This document shows, one piece after another, positions 34,374-43,137 of a stretch of 64,000 nt of DNA. Location of the stretch: the NCBI GenBank assembly GCA_002416125.1, contig DIBU01000001.1, forward strand, positions 1 through 64,000, written 5' to 3'. Position 1 is the first letter of the stretch. Every line of letters starts with the position of its first letter. The notes beneath the pieces were generated by a model. It had not been told where the DNA came from, ran no database searches, and saw only the letters and a list, made by a program, of their open reading frames with translations. The DNA is from Halieaceae bacterium UBA5044 (GTDB taxonomy: Bacteria > Pseudomonadota > Gammaproteobacteria > Pseudomonadales > Halieaceae). Made by a program: the position numbers and the translations under genes.

Positions 34374-36623
34374 CTAGAAACGGTATTCCACTGTTGCCGT
34401 CAGCGTGCGCGGGGGGGCATAGAACACGGTGGTGTTGTTTTCCAGGCCCAGGGTCGAAGGACAGCCACCTTCGCCGAAACAGTACCCGGCTGTCTTGATA
34501 TCCTCGTCACCGAGGTTCTTGCCATGCAAGCCTACCAGCCACTGTTCGTCACCGCTCATCCAGACCAGGCTGGCGTTGATCACGTCGTAGGCTTCCTGGT
34601 CGATCACAGGGACCGGCGCCTCGAACTGCGTGACATCACCCTTGTAGGACCAGTTCAGCTTGGCGGTCAGGTCGCCCGCTGCGAAATCCGTAGTGTAGGT
34701 AACGCCGAGATACAACATCTCCTCCGGTGTGTTCTGCACCGCGCGCTGATCGGCAACGTTCACGCCGTTCAGCAGCCACTCCTTGATTTCTGCGTCGAGC
34801 AGGCTCATCGCCAGTTGTACGCTGAAGTGTTCGCTCAGCAATACGTTGCCTTCCACTTCGATGCCGGAGATTTCCGCCTGGCCGGCGTTGGTGACCGTAC
34901 CGACAAAGCCGTCATTGACGCCGTCACCGTCGCTGTCCACGCCCACCGAGCCGGGAATCTGCATGTCCTGGTAGTCGCTGTAGAACACGGCGATATTGGT
35001 GAGGGCACGACCATCCAGCCAGGTGGTTTTCAGGCCCAGTTCCCAGGAGTCCAGCGTTTCGGGGTCAAAGCCGCGCTCGACCTCAGGGGTGGCGAAGTTG
35101 GCGCCGCGGGGATCGAAGCTGCCAGCCTTCCAGCCCTGGCTGTAGCTGCCATAGACCGTGGTGTCATCATTGATGGTGTAGCTCAGGTTTACCCGTGGCG
35201 AGAAGTCGGTGTAGGTTTTCTCGGCCTCGTAGTCACTGGTCGTCGCCAGCAACAGGGCGGTGTCATTACCGAAGAACGGCGAGCCGAAGCCGAGGTAGGT
35301 GCCGCGGAAAATATCCGCGGTGCGCTTGTCTTCGGTGTAGCGGCCGCCCAGCGACAGCGCCAGCGCGTCGGTCAGGCGGTAGGTTACATCCGCAAACACG
35401 GACCAGGCCTCGGTGTCCACGGTGCCGCCGGTGTAGGCGGTCACCGGGCCGATCTGGCCCAGTACCACGTCGAAGTCGTTGGAGGCTGTGGCGTCGAGGT
35501 AGTAGAAGCCGGCCACCGCATTCCAGCGATCGGCGTTGTACAGCAGCTGGAACTCCTGGCTGAACTGCTCGTTGTCGTAGATAACCGGGGCGTCAAAGTC
35601 GATGACCTCCAGGCCGTCGAAGTCGATCACGGACTCCGTGTAGTCCTCGCGCCAGGCGCTGATTGATCGCAGCGTCGTGGTGTCGCTCAGGTTCCAGTCC
35701 ACCGACAGCATGGCGCCTTCGCCATCGATTTCGTTGTTGCCATTGATACCGGCAGTGGCGACGGAATCCTGCGCGCCGGCAGTGGTATCGTAGCGGTCAG
35801 ACAGCACCGGCACACCACTAACCGCGGAGGGGAAAGGACGGTAGCCCGCCACTGGATTGGTCTTGTCGTTCAGCTTGTCATAGGCCAGGCGCACCAGCCA
35901 GTTTTCGCTGGGCAACCACTCGGCACTGGCGCGCCAGGCGAACAGGTCCTTGTCGTAGTGTTCGTCGCCAGTGGTCAGGTTCTCCCCGTAGCCGTCCCGG
36001 GTGAGGGAGGCAACCGTCGCGCCCACGCGGAAAGTATCGGTAACCGGGGTTGAGGCGGTACCCACGAGGTCGAGCTGGCCATAGCTGCCATAGGATGCCT
36101 TCAGGCGCACATCCGTTTCGTCGCTGAGGCGGCGGGTGACATACTTGATCGCCCCGCCAACCGCATTGCGGCCATACAGCGTGCCCTGGGGCCCGCGCAG
36201 TACTTCCACCCGCTCCACATCGTAGATATCCAGCAGCGCGCCCTGCGGACGCGCGATGTAGACATCATCGAGGTACAGTGCCACACCCTGTTCAAAGCCG
36301 GCGAGGGGGTCCTGCTGGCCGACGCCGCGAATGAAGGCCGTCAGTGTGGTGCTGGTCGCCCGCGAAGGTTCCAGCGTGACGCTGGGAATGATCTGCGCCA
36401 GTTCGCTGATATCGGAGGCGCCGCGCAAACGCAGGGCATCGCCGGACAGGGCGGTAACCGCGATCGGGACATCCTGCAGATTTTCCGCGCGGCGACGGGC
36501 GGTGACAACCACCTCCTCCAGAGCCAGGGCAGGACCGTCCTGCGCCTGAACAGTAGACAGGGGCAGTGCGGAGGCCAGGGAAACGGCGAGCGCGACAGCG
36601 GAGCGCGGAGCAAATGCTTTCAT
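34374..36623 (-). CDS. TonB-dependent receptor
   Basis: A 749-residue outer-membrane receptor. The signal peptide ends at STVQA, followed by LEEVVVTARRRAENLQDVPI, a TonB-box-like start typical of sphingomonad and marine gammaproteobacterial receptors. A plug domain (residues 40-160, VEVLRGPQGTLYGRNAVGGA) and a 22-strand barrel ending in LTATVEYRF follow. Such receptors bring in complex organic nutrients. ATG 36623 gives a normal signal peptide. The promoter has a perfect -35 box and two operators (36711-36726 and 36679-36694) also found near the TetR gene. Next genes are a ligase and a hydrolase, so the ligand may be an acid or ester. Confidence 0.9.
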   Translation of the reverse strand: MKAFAPRSAVALAVSLASALPLSTVQAQDGPALALEEVVVTARRRAENLQDVPIAVTALSGDALRLRGASDISELAQIIPSVTLEPSRATSTTLTAFIRGVGQQDPLAGFEQGVALYLDDVYIARPQGALLDIYDVERVEVLRGPQGTLYGRNAVGGAIKYVTRRLSDETDVRLKASYGSYGQLDLVGTASTPVTDTFRVGATVASLTRDGYGENLTTGDEHYDKDLFAWRASAEWLPSENWLVRLAYDKLNDKTNPVAGYRPFPSAVSGVPVLSDRYDTTAGAQDSVATAGINGNNEIDGEGAMLSVDWNLSDTTTLRSISAWREDYTESVIDFDGLEVIDFDAPVIYDNEQFSQEFQLLYNADRWNAVAGFYYLDATASNDFDVVLGQIGPVTAYTGGTVDTEAWSVFADVTYRLTDALALSLGGRYTEDKRTADIFRGTYLGFGSPFFGNDTALLLATTSDYEAEKTYTDFSPRVNLSYTINDDTTVYGSYSQGWKAGSFDPRGANFATPEVERGFDPETLDSWELGLKTTWLDGRALTNIAVFYSDYQDMQIPGSVGVDSDGDGVNDGFVGTVTNAGQAEISGIEVEGNVLLSEHFSVQLAMSLLDAEIKEWLLNGVNVADQRAVQNTPEEMLYLGVTYTTDFAAGDLTAKLNWSYKGDVTQFEAPVPVIDQEAYDVINASLVWMSGDEQWLVGLHGKNLGDEDIKTAGYCFGEGGCPSTLGLENNTTVFYAPPRTLTATVEYRF

Positions 36624-36678
36624 GAGGTTCACCTTGTTCGTTATTTTATCGTTTGTCCTGAACCGCCTGTGCCAGCGG

Positions 36679-36694
36679 CTCAACACTTGTTGAA
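36679..36694. promoter_or_regulatory. second operator of the TonB receptor promoter
   Basis: CTCAACACTTGTTGAA matches the TTCAAC-N4-GTTGAA palindrome except at the first base. It lies just downstream of the predicted transcription start, a usual site for a second repressor dimer. Confidence 0.65.
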
Positions 36695-36704
36695 TTACGC
36701 GTGA

Positions 36705-36733
36705 AACATATTCAACGTTTGTTGAAATGTCAA
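36705..36733 (-). promoter_or_regulatory. predicted sigma-70 promoter of TonB receptor operon
   Basis: On the minus strand the perfect -35 hexamer TTGACA (36733-36728) and a -10 TATGTT (36710-36705, four of six matches) are separated by exactly 17 bases. The operator palindrome at 36711-36726 occupies the spacer, so bound repressor would exclude RNA polymerase. Confidence 0.75.
36711..36726. promoter_or_regulatory. TetR-type operator inside the TonB receptor promoter
   Basis: Perfect palindrome TTCAAC-GTTT-GTTGAA. It fills the spacer between the -35 and -10 boxes. The same palindrome with a different centre occurs at 38258-38273 beside the TetR gene, which points to one protein binding both. 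Confidence 0.75.
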
Positions 36734-36744
36734 GCGCGATCATC

Positions 36745-38193
36745 TCATTCCGTCGCGGCGCCTGCATGCCGGGGGCGCTCCCGGGTGCACCAGAGCCCCA
36801 GCAGCCCGTAGGTCAGGGAGAGCAGGATCGCGTAGCTTGCGGACACCGCCGGGTTGACCACCGCACCTGACAGGTTCAGCAGCAAATGCCCGCCGAGGCC
36901 AATCAGCGCGGCGCCCACCACCACCCACAGCGGTATGTGACGACGCACCAGCACGCCGAACAGCACCGGCACCAGGGACGCGGCCGCCAGCCCGTAAACG
37001 CCTTTCTGCGCAAACAGCCCAATCAGGGGCGGCGGATTCCAGGCCAGCACAACGGCAAGCAGGCCCACGGCCACCAACACGTAGCGCGACAGGGCGAGCG
37101 CGTTGTAACGCTCTCCGTACAGTGGCTGCACGATGTCGTTGACGACCATCGCCGAAAGCGACACCAGTATGCCGTCCAGTGTGCTCATACCCGCCGCGAG
37201 CAGCGTGAGGAAAATGAACACCAGGACATACTCACCCCACAACGATGCACCGAACTCGAACAGCAGGTATTCACGCACCACCGTGTCCTGCTCGGGAATA
37301 TCGAGTCCCGCCAGGCGCGCATAGAAACCGATCATCAACATCAGGGTAAAGATGCTGCCGACGACCACGGTGGTGGCAATGAACTTGCCGATGTCGCGCT
37401 CGCTGCGCAGATACAGCACTTTGGTCAGGATGTGGGGTTGCAGCATGAGGGCAAAGGTCACCACAAAGCCGCTGACAAACACCGAAAAGAAGTCCGAGTA
37501 AAGGTCACTGCCCGCATTGAACGCATCGGCATAGCCGCTTCCCACGGCGCGCAGCGCTGCCAGCGGTGCGTCGCCAAAGTACTTCCAGCCCTGCACCACG
37601 AGGATCACGGTGATGGCCAGCATCATGACGCCCTGCAGCGTATTGGTATAGGCGTGTGCATAGGTTCCGCCCATCAACACGTAGGCGAAAACAAACAACA
37701 GCACGAGAACCAGCGCGGTTTTCTGATCCACCGGGAACAGGCCGGTGAGCAGCAGGCTGCACCCCACCAGAATGAGCACCACAAAGGTGATCGACAGGAG
37801 ATTGATGAAAGCGAAAAACAGGCTGAAACCGCGATGGTTATAGCGGTAGAAGATCCACTGGGGGATGGTCAGGGCGTTGTGACTTTCGCCGAGGCGCAAA
37901 AAGCCCCGGGTCAGCACCAGAAACGCGCTCAGAATTCCCAGCGAACCGGCAAGGCCGTAATGCAGGTAGGCACTCAGGCCGTGGCTGTACACAAACCCGG
38001 GGTTGATCACGAAAGTGGCTGTGGACGCGATGGATGCGGCGAGCGTGATCCCGATCAGGTAGGGGTTCATGTCCTTGTTGCCGATGGAAAACCCGCGAAT
38101 ATCCCGGGTTCGGCGCATACCTACCCAGGACAGCCAGAACACCAGAATCACATAGGCGAGGGACATGGCGTACTTGAACAGTTCGGGTGTCAT
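36745..38193 (-). CDS. sodium:solute symporter (SSS family)
   Basis: A 482-residue inner-membrane transporter with about 13 helices. Family features are the N-terminal WLSWVGMRRTRDIRGFSIGNKDM, with an unwound helix 1 region, and GMSTLDGILVSLSAMVVND near residue 340, the sodium-binding helix signature. It should drive uptake of a small organic solute with Na+. ATG 38193 is preferred because it gives a clean first helix. Its -35 box at 38257-38262 overlaps the TetR operator, so the symporter appears repressed by the divergent TetR gene. Downstream, 121 bases further, comes the TonB receptor promoter. Confidence 0.92.
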   Translation of the reverse strand: MTPELFKYAMSLAYVILVFWLSWVGMRRTRDIRGFSIGNKDMNPYLIGITLAASIASTATFVINPGFVYSHGLSAYLHYGLAGSLGILSAFLVLTRGFLRLGESHNALTIPQWIFYRYNHRGFSLFFAFINLLSITFVVLILVGCSLLLTGLFPVDQKTALVLVLLFVFAYVLMGGTYAHAYTNTLQGVMMLAITVILVVQGWKYFGDAPLAALRAVGSGYADAFNAGSDLYSDFFSVFVSGFVVTFALMLQPHILTKVLYLRSERDIGKFIATTVVVGSIFTLMLMIGFYARLAGLDIPEQDTVVREYLLFEFGASLWGEYVLVFIFLTLLAAGMSTLDGILVSLSAMVVNDIVQPLYGERYNALALSRYVLVAVGLLAVVLAWNPPPLIGLFAQKGVYGLAAASLVPVLFGVLVRRHIPLWVVVGAALIGLGGHLLLNLSGAVVNPAVSASYAILLSLTYGLLGLWCTRERPRHAGAATE

Positions 38194-38233
38194 GGGCGCG
38201 GTCTCGCTGCTTCGTATTATTGGAGTGCGCCCG

Positions 38234-38262
38234 ATTCTGACGAAAGCCCGACCGCATTTCAA
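38234..38262 (-). promoter_or_regulatory. predicted promoter of the sodium:solute symporter gene
   Basis: On the minus strand TTGAAA (38262-38257, five of six) and CAGAAT (38239-38234, four of six) are 17 bases apart. The -35 hexamer overlaps the TetR-type palindrome, consistent with repression. Confidence 0.55.
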
Positions 38263-38273
38263 CAAGCGTTGAA
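38258..38273. promoter_or_regulatory. TetR-type operator in the divergent symporter/TetR region
   Basis: Perfect palindrome TTCAAC-AAGC-GTTGAA, identical in both arms to the operator at 36711-36726. It overlaps the symporter -35 box and lies 45 bases before the TetR start, so it can serve both repression of the symporter and autoregulation. Confidence 0.75.
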
Positions 38274-38318
38274 AAATATTCTATGCTATTGTCCCCGCGA
38301 TTCAGGGCGGATTCCTGC

Positions 38319-38975
38319 ATGACGAAATCCCGGCAAGCACCAAAACGAGAGCGCATTCTGGATGTCGCCGAAGAACTGTTCGCCCTGCGCGGCTACGACG
38401 GCGTTACCCTGCGCCAGATTGCCAAGGACGCCGGCGTTGATGTCGCCCTCGCCAGCTACCACTTTGGCAAGAAGCTGGACCTGTTCAACGCGGTTTTCGA
38501 GCGCCGCGCCGCACATTTGAACAGTGCCCGGCTGGATGCGCTGAAAGCCTGCCAGGCCTCGGCCGGCGCCGCGGGACCCAGCGTCGAACAGATTATCGAA
38601 GCTTTCCTGCGCCCCCTGGAACTGGCCCAGGAAACCGGTGACCCGGGCTGGCAGAACTACCTCGCACTGATTGCCTACATCAACAACTCTCCCTACTGGG
38701 GCCCACGCATGATGTCCAAGCTGTTCGACAGCCTGGTAAGTGCCTTCATTGCGGCGCTGCGCGATGCGCTGCCCGGCGCTCGCGACGAAGACATCTACTG
38801 GTGCTACCACAACCTGTCCGGCGCACTCACCCTGACGCTGGCGCAGACCGGGCGCATCGACAAGCTCTCCGGCGGCAAGTGCCGGTCAGCAGACTTCCAG
38901 GCTGCCTACGATCATATGATTCCCTTTGTCGCCGCAGGCTTTCGCGAAGTCTGCGGGCGCTCGACTGCCCGGTGA
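38319..38975 (+). CDS. TetR/AcrR family transcriptional regulator
   Basis: A 218-residue regulator. The N-terminal HTH is RERILDVAEELFALRGYDGV followed by TLRQIAKDAGVDVALASYHF (residues 8-50), the usual TetR DNA-binding domain; the rest is a helical ligand-binding domain with a TetR_C-like region (EAFLRPLELAQ, WQNYLALIAYINNSPYWG). ATG 38319 follows GGCGGA. Palindromes in its own promoter and in the TonB receptor promoter fit its operator. The effector would be the imported compound or its CoA ester, which is inference. Confidence 0.93.
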   Translation: MTKSRQAPKRERILDVAEELFALRGYDGVTLRQIAKDAGVDVALASYHFGKKLDLFNAVFERRAAHLNSARLDALKACQASAGAAGPSVEQIIEAFLRPLELAQETGDPGWQNYLALIAYINNSPYWGPRMMSKLFDSLVSAFIAALRDALPGARDEDIYWCYHNLSGALTLTLAQTGRIDKLSGGKCRSADFQAAYDHMIPFVAAGFREVCGRSTAR

Positions 38976-39030
38976 CAGGGGCCGCAGGATGGCAGGGAAT
39001 ACAGCACCGTAGACGCAGCGAGGCCGGACC

Positions 39031-40092
39031 ATGATGCAATGGCTTGAAACCGCGATAGCCCTGTTCCCGGCGGGGGTGGTCGTCGTCCTGACCGCGGCGT
39101 TGATAGCGGCCGGCTACTGGCTGGCGAAGCGCCAGGACCAGGGCACCGAGACCCTGCTGTTCCAGCTCGGCGTGTGGCTGACAGGCTCCGCCGGCATCAT
39201 TGCCTGTGTGGTCGTACTGCCGATCAGCGATGAGACCCAGGGACAGGTTCTCGGCTTGCTGGGTGTGCTGCTCACCGCGGTGATCGCGCTCTCCTCCACC
39301 ACGTTCGTAGCCAACGCCATGGCGGGGATCATGTTGCAGACCACGCAACCCTTCCGCCCGGGCGACTACCTGCGGGTGGGGGAGCAGTTTGGTCGGGTCA
39401 CCCGGCGCTCGCTGATCAACACCCAGTTACAGACCGAAATGCGCGACATCACGACACTGCCGAACATGTTGCTGGTGGCGAACCCGATCACCGTCATGCA
39501 CCGCGACGGCACCATCATCTCCGCGGAGGTGTCATTGGGCTACGACATACCCTACACCGACGTTCAGGACCTGTTGTTACAGGCTGCGGAAAGCGCCGGC
39601 CTCAGCGACCCTTTCGTCCTGCTGCTTGAACTGCTGGATCACGCCGTGCTGTACCGGGTTTGCGGCTTCCTGACCGAAAGCAAGACGCCACTCACGGCGC
39701 GGTCCAATCTGCGCAAGAACATGCTGGAGCAGTTGCACGGACACGGCATCGAGATCGTCTCGCCGAGTTTCGTCAACCAGCGCCGGCAGGACCCGGCCAG
39801 CAAGGTCATTCCCGCCACGCCGGTGATGCATGCCGGCACTCCCCGCAGTGCTGAGGCCGCTCCCGAGGAGCGCATATTCGACAAGGCGGAGGAGGCCGCC
39901 TCACTGCAGGAGTTGAAGGATGAACGCGGCGCTACGCGGGAGGCGCTGGCCACCGCCATAGACCGGCGCGATGCCGCGGCAGACGAGCAGAAACCTGCGC
40001 TGGAGGAGGAAATTCGTCAACTGGAACTGCGTGATGCCTGGCTGCAGGAGCGCATTGGGCAGGAGGAGAAAGCGAAGGACAAGACGTCGTAG
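39031..40092 (+). CDS. mechanosensitive ion channel family protein (MscS-like)
   Basis: A 353-residue membrane protein. Three N-terminal helices (about residues 15-30, 45-65, 75-95) lead into the MscS pore and beta domain: ALSSTTFVANAMAGIMLQ (pore-lining helix) and PFRPGDYLRVGEQFGRV. A cytoplasmic domain follows to about residue 250. Unlike short MscS it ends in an acidic and basic coiled-coil tail (residues 280-353, LQELKDERGATREALATAID). The channel should release solutes on hypo-osmotic shock. It follows the TetR gene by 55 bases but is functionally unrelated. Confidence 0.87.
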   Translation: MMQWLETAIALFPAGVVVVLTAALIAAGYWLAKRQDQGTETLLFQLGVWLTGSAGIIACVVVLPISDETQGQVLGLLGVLLTAVIALSSTTFVANAMAGIMLQTTQPFRPGDYLRVGEQFGRVTRRSLINTQLQTEMRDITTLPNMLLVANPITVMHRDGTIISAEVSLGYDIPYTDVQDLLLQAAESAGLSDPFVLLLELLDHAVLYRVCGFLTESKTPLTARSNLRKNMLEQLHGHGIEIVSPSFVNQRRQDPASKVIPATPVMHAGTPRSAEAAPEERIFDKAEEAASLQELKDERGATREALATAIDRRDAAADEQKPALEEEIRQLELRDAWLQERIGQEEKAKDKTS

Positions 40093-40101
40093 CAGCGCGG
40101 G

Positions 40102-40440
40102 TCAGAGATCCACCTCGCGCTGAAAGTCACGCTCTATCCGTTGTTGCTGCTCAAAGCGGGATACACCGTTGAGACGTACGCTGTCGCGCATGCGCTGCTG
40201 GAACCGCTGCCGACGGTAATCCGCCACCAGCCGCGGAAAGCGCTCCGGCTCCAGCTCCCCGGCAATCAACGCCTCAATGAACGCAATATCAATACCCACG
40301 CGATAGGCAATACGGCTGGGGCGGATCTTGTGGGCATGGAATTCCGCGACAATGTGCAGCTGCTGCTCCCTGCTGTAATGGCACAGCCGCGAGTAGCCGT
40401 AGGGGGGCGATGGAGTCCGCGTGTCAGTATCTCTATTCAT
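40102..40440 (-). CDS. hypothetical protein, basic, conserved-looking
   Basis: A 112-residue soluble protein without signal peptide. It has a conserved-looking core (YSREQQLHIVAEFHAHKI, IAYRVGIDIAFIEALIAGE) followed by an Arg/Gln-rich helix (RRQRFQQRMRDSVRLNG). The AYRVGID/FIEALIAGE segment could be a small helix-turn-helix fold, but I cannot assign a family. ATG 40440 is chosen because the longer frame has an unrelated N-terminus. It is convergent with the MscS gene (9 bases between stops) and divergent from the aldehyde dehydrogenase gene. Confidence 0.65.
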   Translation of the reverse strand: MNRDTDTRTPSPPYGYSRLCHYSREQQLHIVAEFHAHKIRPSRIAYRVGIDIAFIEALIAGELEPERFPRLVADYRRQRFQQRMRDSVRLNGVSRFEQQQRIERDFQREVDL

Positions 40441-40551
40441 GGGCGTGTTGTAACAGGCGTCCCGCACTTTGCCAAGCCCGGACAGCCGCAAGTGGCGCTA
40501 CTGTCCGGCTTGCGTCAGGCTGTGGTGGCCACAATAAACCCGCCGCTGCGG

Positions 40552-40580
40552 TTATCATTGTCCCCCGGGCCTTCTATACT
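40552..40580 (+). promoter_or_regulatory. predicted promoter of the aldehyde dehydrogenase gene
   Basis: TTATCA (40552-40557) and TATACT (40575-40580, five of six) are separated by 17 bases, 36 bases before the start codon of the coniferyl-type aldehyde dehydrogenase gene. Confidence 0.6.
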
Positions 40581-40616
40581 TAAGGCCTGTGCCAGGCCCA
40601 TTAAAGGATAAGAACC

Positions 40617-42077
40617 ATGAATGCACCACAGAATATTGGATCCATAGAGGACATCGAACAGCGCATGCAGCAGGTTCTTGATGCGCAGCGCCAGGACTAC
40701 CTGCGCGAGGGAGAGGTCACTGCCGAGACCCGCATCGACCGCATCGACCGCGGTATTGACGTGCTGCTCAAGTACCAGGACAAGGTGGTCGACGCGCTGA
40801 ACACCGATTTCAGCTGCCGCGCCCGCGAGGTCAGCCTGCTGACCGACGTTGCCGCCTCGGTCACGCCCCTCAAGCATGCGCGCAAACACCTGCGCAAGTG
40901 GATGAAGCCAAAGCGGCGGCCCACCATGTTCCCGCTCAACCTGCTCGGCGGGCGCTCCCGCATCGAATACCAGCCACTGGGTGTGGTCGGTGTCATTTCG
41001 CCCTGGAACTTCCCGGTTAACCTGACCTTTGGACCGCTGGCCGGCATACTCGCCGCAGGCAATCGCGCCTTGGTCAAGCCCTCGGAGTTCACTCCCGCCA
41101 CCAGCGAAGTGATGGCCGAAATGATCGCCGAAGCCTGGGATGAAAAGGAAGTTGCCGTGTTCACCGGGGGGCCGGAAGTCGGCCAGGCCTTTTCCGGGCT
41201 GGCCTTCGACCATCTGTTGTTTACCGGCGCCACATCGGTCGCGCGGCACATCATGGCCGCGGCCGCACGTAATCTGGTGCCGGTGACGCTGGAACTGGGT
41301 GGCAAGTCTCCGGTAATCATCTCCCGCAGCGCCGATATTGAGAAAAGCCTCGAACGCATCATGCTCGGCAAAACCCTGAATGCGGGACAGATCTGCCTGG
41401 CACCGGATTACCTGATGGTGCCCGAGGAGAAACTGGACGAGGTGATTGCCGCCGCCCAGAAGGCCGTAGGCGCCATGTATCCCACCATTCTCGATAATCC
41501 CGAGTACACCGCGGTCGTCAATGCGCGCCACTACGAGCGACTGACGGGGTACCTCCGTGAAGCCGAGGAGCGCGGGGTAAAAACGATTCCGATCAACCCG
41601 GCCGGCGAGAACTTTGCATCAGGTGAAGGCAGCCGCAAGATTCCACCCACACTGATTCCGCAGCCAGCGGAAGACCTGAAAGTCATGCAGGAGGAGCTGT
41701 TCGGCCCCCTGCTGCCGATTCGCACCTACAAGGACTTCAACGAAACCATCGATTACGTCAACGCGCATCCCAGGCCCCTGGCCGCCTATTATTTCGGGCA
41801 GGACAAGAGCGAGGAACGCGCGGTGCTGACGCGTACCACCTCCGGCGGTGCCTGCATCAACGATGTCATCATGCACATCATGCAGGAGGAACTCCCTTTC
41901 GGTGGCGTGGGCCCGAGCGGCATGGGTGCCTACCACGGCGAGGAGGGGTTCCGCACCTTCAGCCACGCCAAGTCGATCTATCGCCAGGCGGGCGTCAATG
42001 TGGGCAAGCTCGGCGGCATGCTGCCGCCCTATGGTAAAGCCACGGAGAAAACCATCAGCATGCAGGTCAAGAAGTAG
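40617..42077 (+). CDS. coniferyl aldehyde dehydrogenase-type NAD(P)+ aldehyde dehydrogenase
   Basis: A 486-residue class 3-like aldehyde dehydrogenase. The NAD-binding and active-site regions are VVGVISPWNFPVNL, LFTGATSVARHIM, the catalytic Glu in VTLELGGKSPVI and the nucleophilic Cys in LNAGQICLAPDYL (about residue 260). The C-terminus ends SIYRQAGVNVGKLGGMLPPY. This subgroup is usually annotated coniferyl aldehyde dehydrogenase (CalB-like) and oxidises aromatic or long-chain aldehydes; true substrate not deducible. ATG 40617 has an AAAGGA Shine-Dalgarno, and a good promoter is just upstream. Confidence 0.9.
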   Translation: MNAPQNIGSIEDIEQRMQQVLDAQRQDYLREGEVTAETRIDRIDRGIDVLLKYQDKVVDALNTDFSCRAREVSLLTDVAASVTPLKHARKHLRKWMKPKRRPTMFPLNLLGGRSRIEYQPLGVVGVISPWNFPVNLTFGPLAGILAAGNRALVKPSEFTPATSEVMAEMIAEAWDEKEVAVFTGGPEVGQAFSGLAFDHLLFTGATSVARHIMAAAARNLVPVTLELGGKSPVIISRSADIEKSLERIMLGKTLNAGQICLAPDYLMVPEEKLDEVIAAAQKAVGAMYPTILDNPEYTAVVNARHYERLTGYLREAEERGVKTIPINPAGENFASGEGSRKIPPTLIPQPAEDLKVMQEELFGPLLPIRTYKDFNETIDYVNAHPRPLAAYYFGQDKSEERAVLTRTTSGGACINDVIMHIMQEELPFGGVGPSGMGAYHGEEGFRTFSHAKSIYRQAGVNVGKLGGMLPPYGKATEKTISMQVKK

Positions 42078-42090
42078 CCGGCAGGGCGGG

Positions 42091-43137
42091 ATGAGACGCC
42101 GACACAGGCTTCGTCATCTCGCCCTGATCAGCGCTATCCTGCTACCATGGGCGGCTATGACAGCCGCCGCTTCCCTTCCCATCGTGATCGCCCACCGCGG
42201 CGCCAGCGGCTATCTGCCGGAACATACCCTCCCGGCCAAGGCCATGGCCCACGCCATGGATGCCGATTTCATCGAACAGGATGTCGTGCTGACCCGCGAC
42301 GGCGTTCCCGTGGTGCTGCACGACATCCACCTGGACGCTACCACCGACGTCGCGACGCGCTTTCCCGACCGGGCGCGGGCTGACGGGCGCTACTACGCGA
42401 TTGATTTCAGCCTGGAGGAGATTCGCAGCCTGCGCGCGCAGGAACGGCTGGGCAGCGACGGGCAAGCGGTCTATCCGGGTCGCTTCCCGGCGCACACAGG
42501 GAATTTCCGGGTGCCGACCCTGGCCGAGGAAATCGACCTTATCAGCGGCCTCGACCACAGTCGCCAGCGCCGCACCGGGCTCTACATTGAGCTGAAGGGC
42601 CCCCGCTTTCATCGCAACGAGGGCCAGGATATCGCCCTGCGGGTACTCGAGGTGCTGCGGGAGAAGGGCTACGACCAACGCACCGGGCAGGTGTTTCTGC
42701 AGTGCTTTGACGATGCCACGTTGCGCTACCTGCGCCACGACTTGCAAACGCCCCTGCCCCTGATCCAGCTTATTGCTGACCCGGGCTGGGGTGAGGACAG
42801 CGCAGTCGACTATGCCTTTCTGCAAACTGCCGCCGGGCTCGACGAGGTCGCCCGCTATGCAGACGGCATCGGTCCGTGGCTGGAGCAGATCTACCTGGGC
42901 CGCGATGCCAGCGGCGAGGCGGTGCTCAGCGATCTGGTCGCGCTGGCCCATGCCCGCGGCCTGCAGGTTCACCCCTACACCTTCCGCTCCGATGCCCTGC
43001 CCGAGGGCATCGAGAGCTTTACCGCCCTGCTCGACCTGTTCCTCAATCAGGTGGGCGTGGACGGGCTGTTCACCGACTTCCCCGATCTCGCCCGGGAATT
43101 CTTGCAGGATCGCCGCCAATACAGGACCCAACAGTGA
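42091..43137 (+). CDS. glpQ: glycerophosphodiester phosphodiesterase
   Basis: A 348-residue periplasmic enzyme that splits glycerophosphodiesters into glycerol 3-phosphate and an alcohol. The signal peptide covers residues 1-27 (MRRRHRLRHLALISAILLPW). Catalytic motif is IAHRGASGYLPEHT with the conserved His-Arg, followed by DADFIEQDVVLTRDGVPVVL and HDIHLDATTD for the metal site. The form resembles E. coli GlpQ in length. ATG 42091 is 13 bases after the aldehyde dehydrogenase stop. Its stop overlaps the pyruvate kinase start (GTGA), so it starts a coupled three-gene run. Confidence 0.9.
   Translation: MRRRHRLRHLALISAILLPWAAMTAAASLPIVIAHRGASGYLPEHTLPAKAMAHAMDADFIEQDVVLTRDGVPVVLHDIHLDATTDVATRFPDRARADGRYYAIDFSLEEIRSLRAQERLGSDGQAVYPGRFPAHTGNFRVPTLAEEIDLISGLDHSRQRRTGLYIELKGPRFHRNEGQDIALRVLEVLREKGYDQRTGQVFLQCFDDATLRYLRHDLQTPLPLIQLIADPGWGEDSAVDYAFLQTAAGLDEVARYADGIGPWLEQIYLGRDASGEAVLSDLVALAHARGLQVHPYTFRSDALPEGIESFTALLDLFLNQVGVDGLFTDFPDLAREFLQDRRQYRTQQ

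Noticed and set aside
34182..35666. Antisense open frame of 494 codons across the TonB receptor gene
   Set aside because: The receptor on the minus strand has full plug and barrel signatures and a signal peptide; the opposite frame has none.
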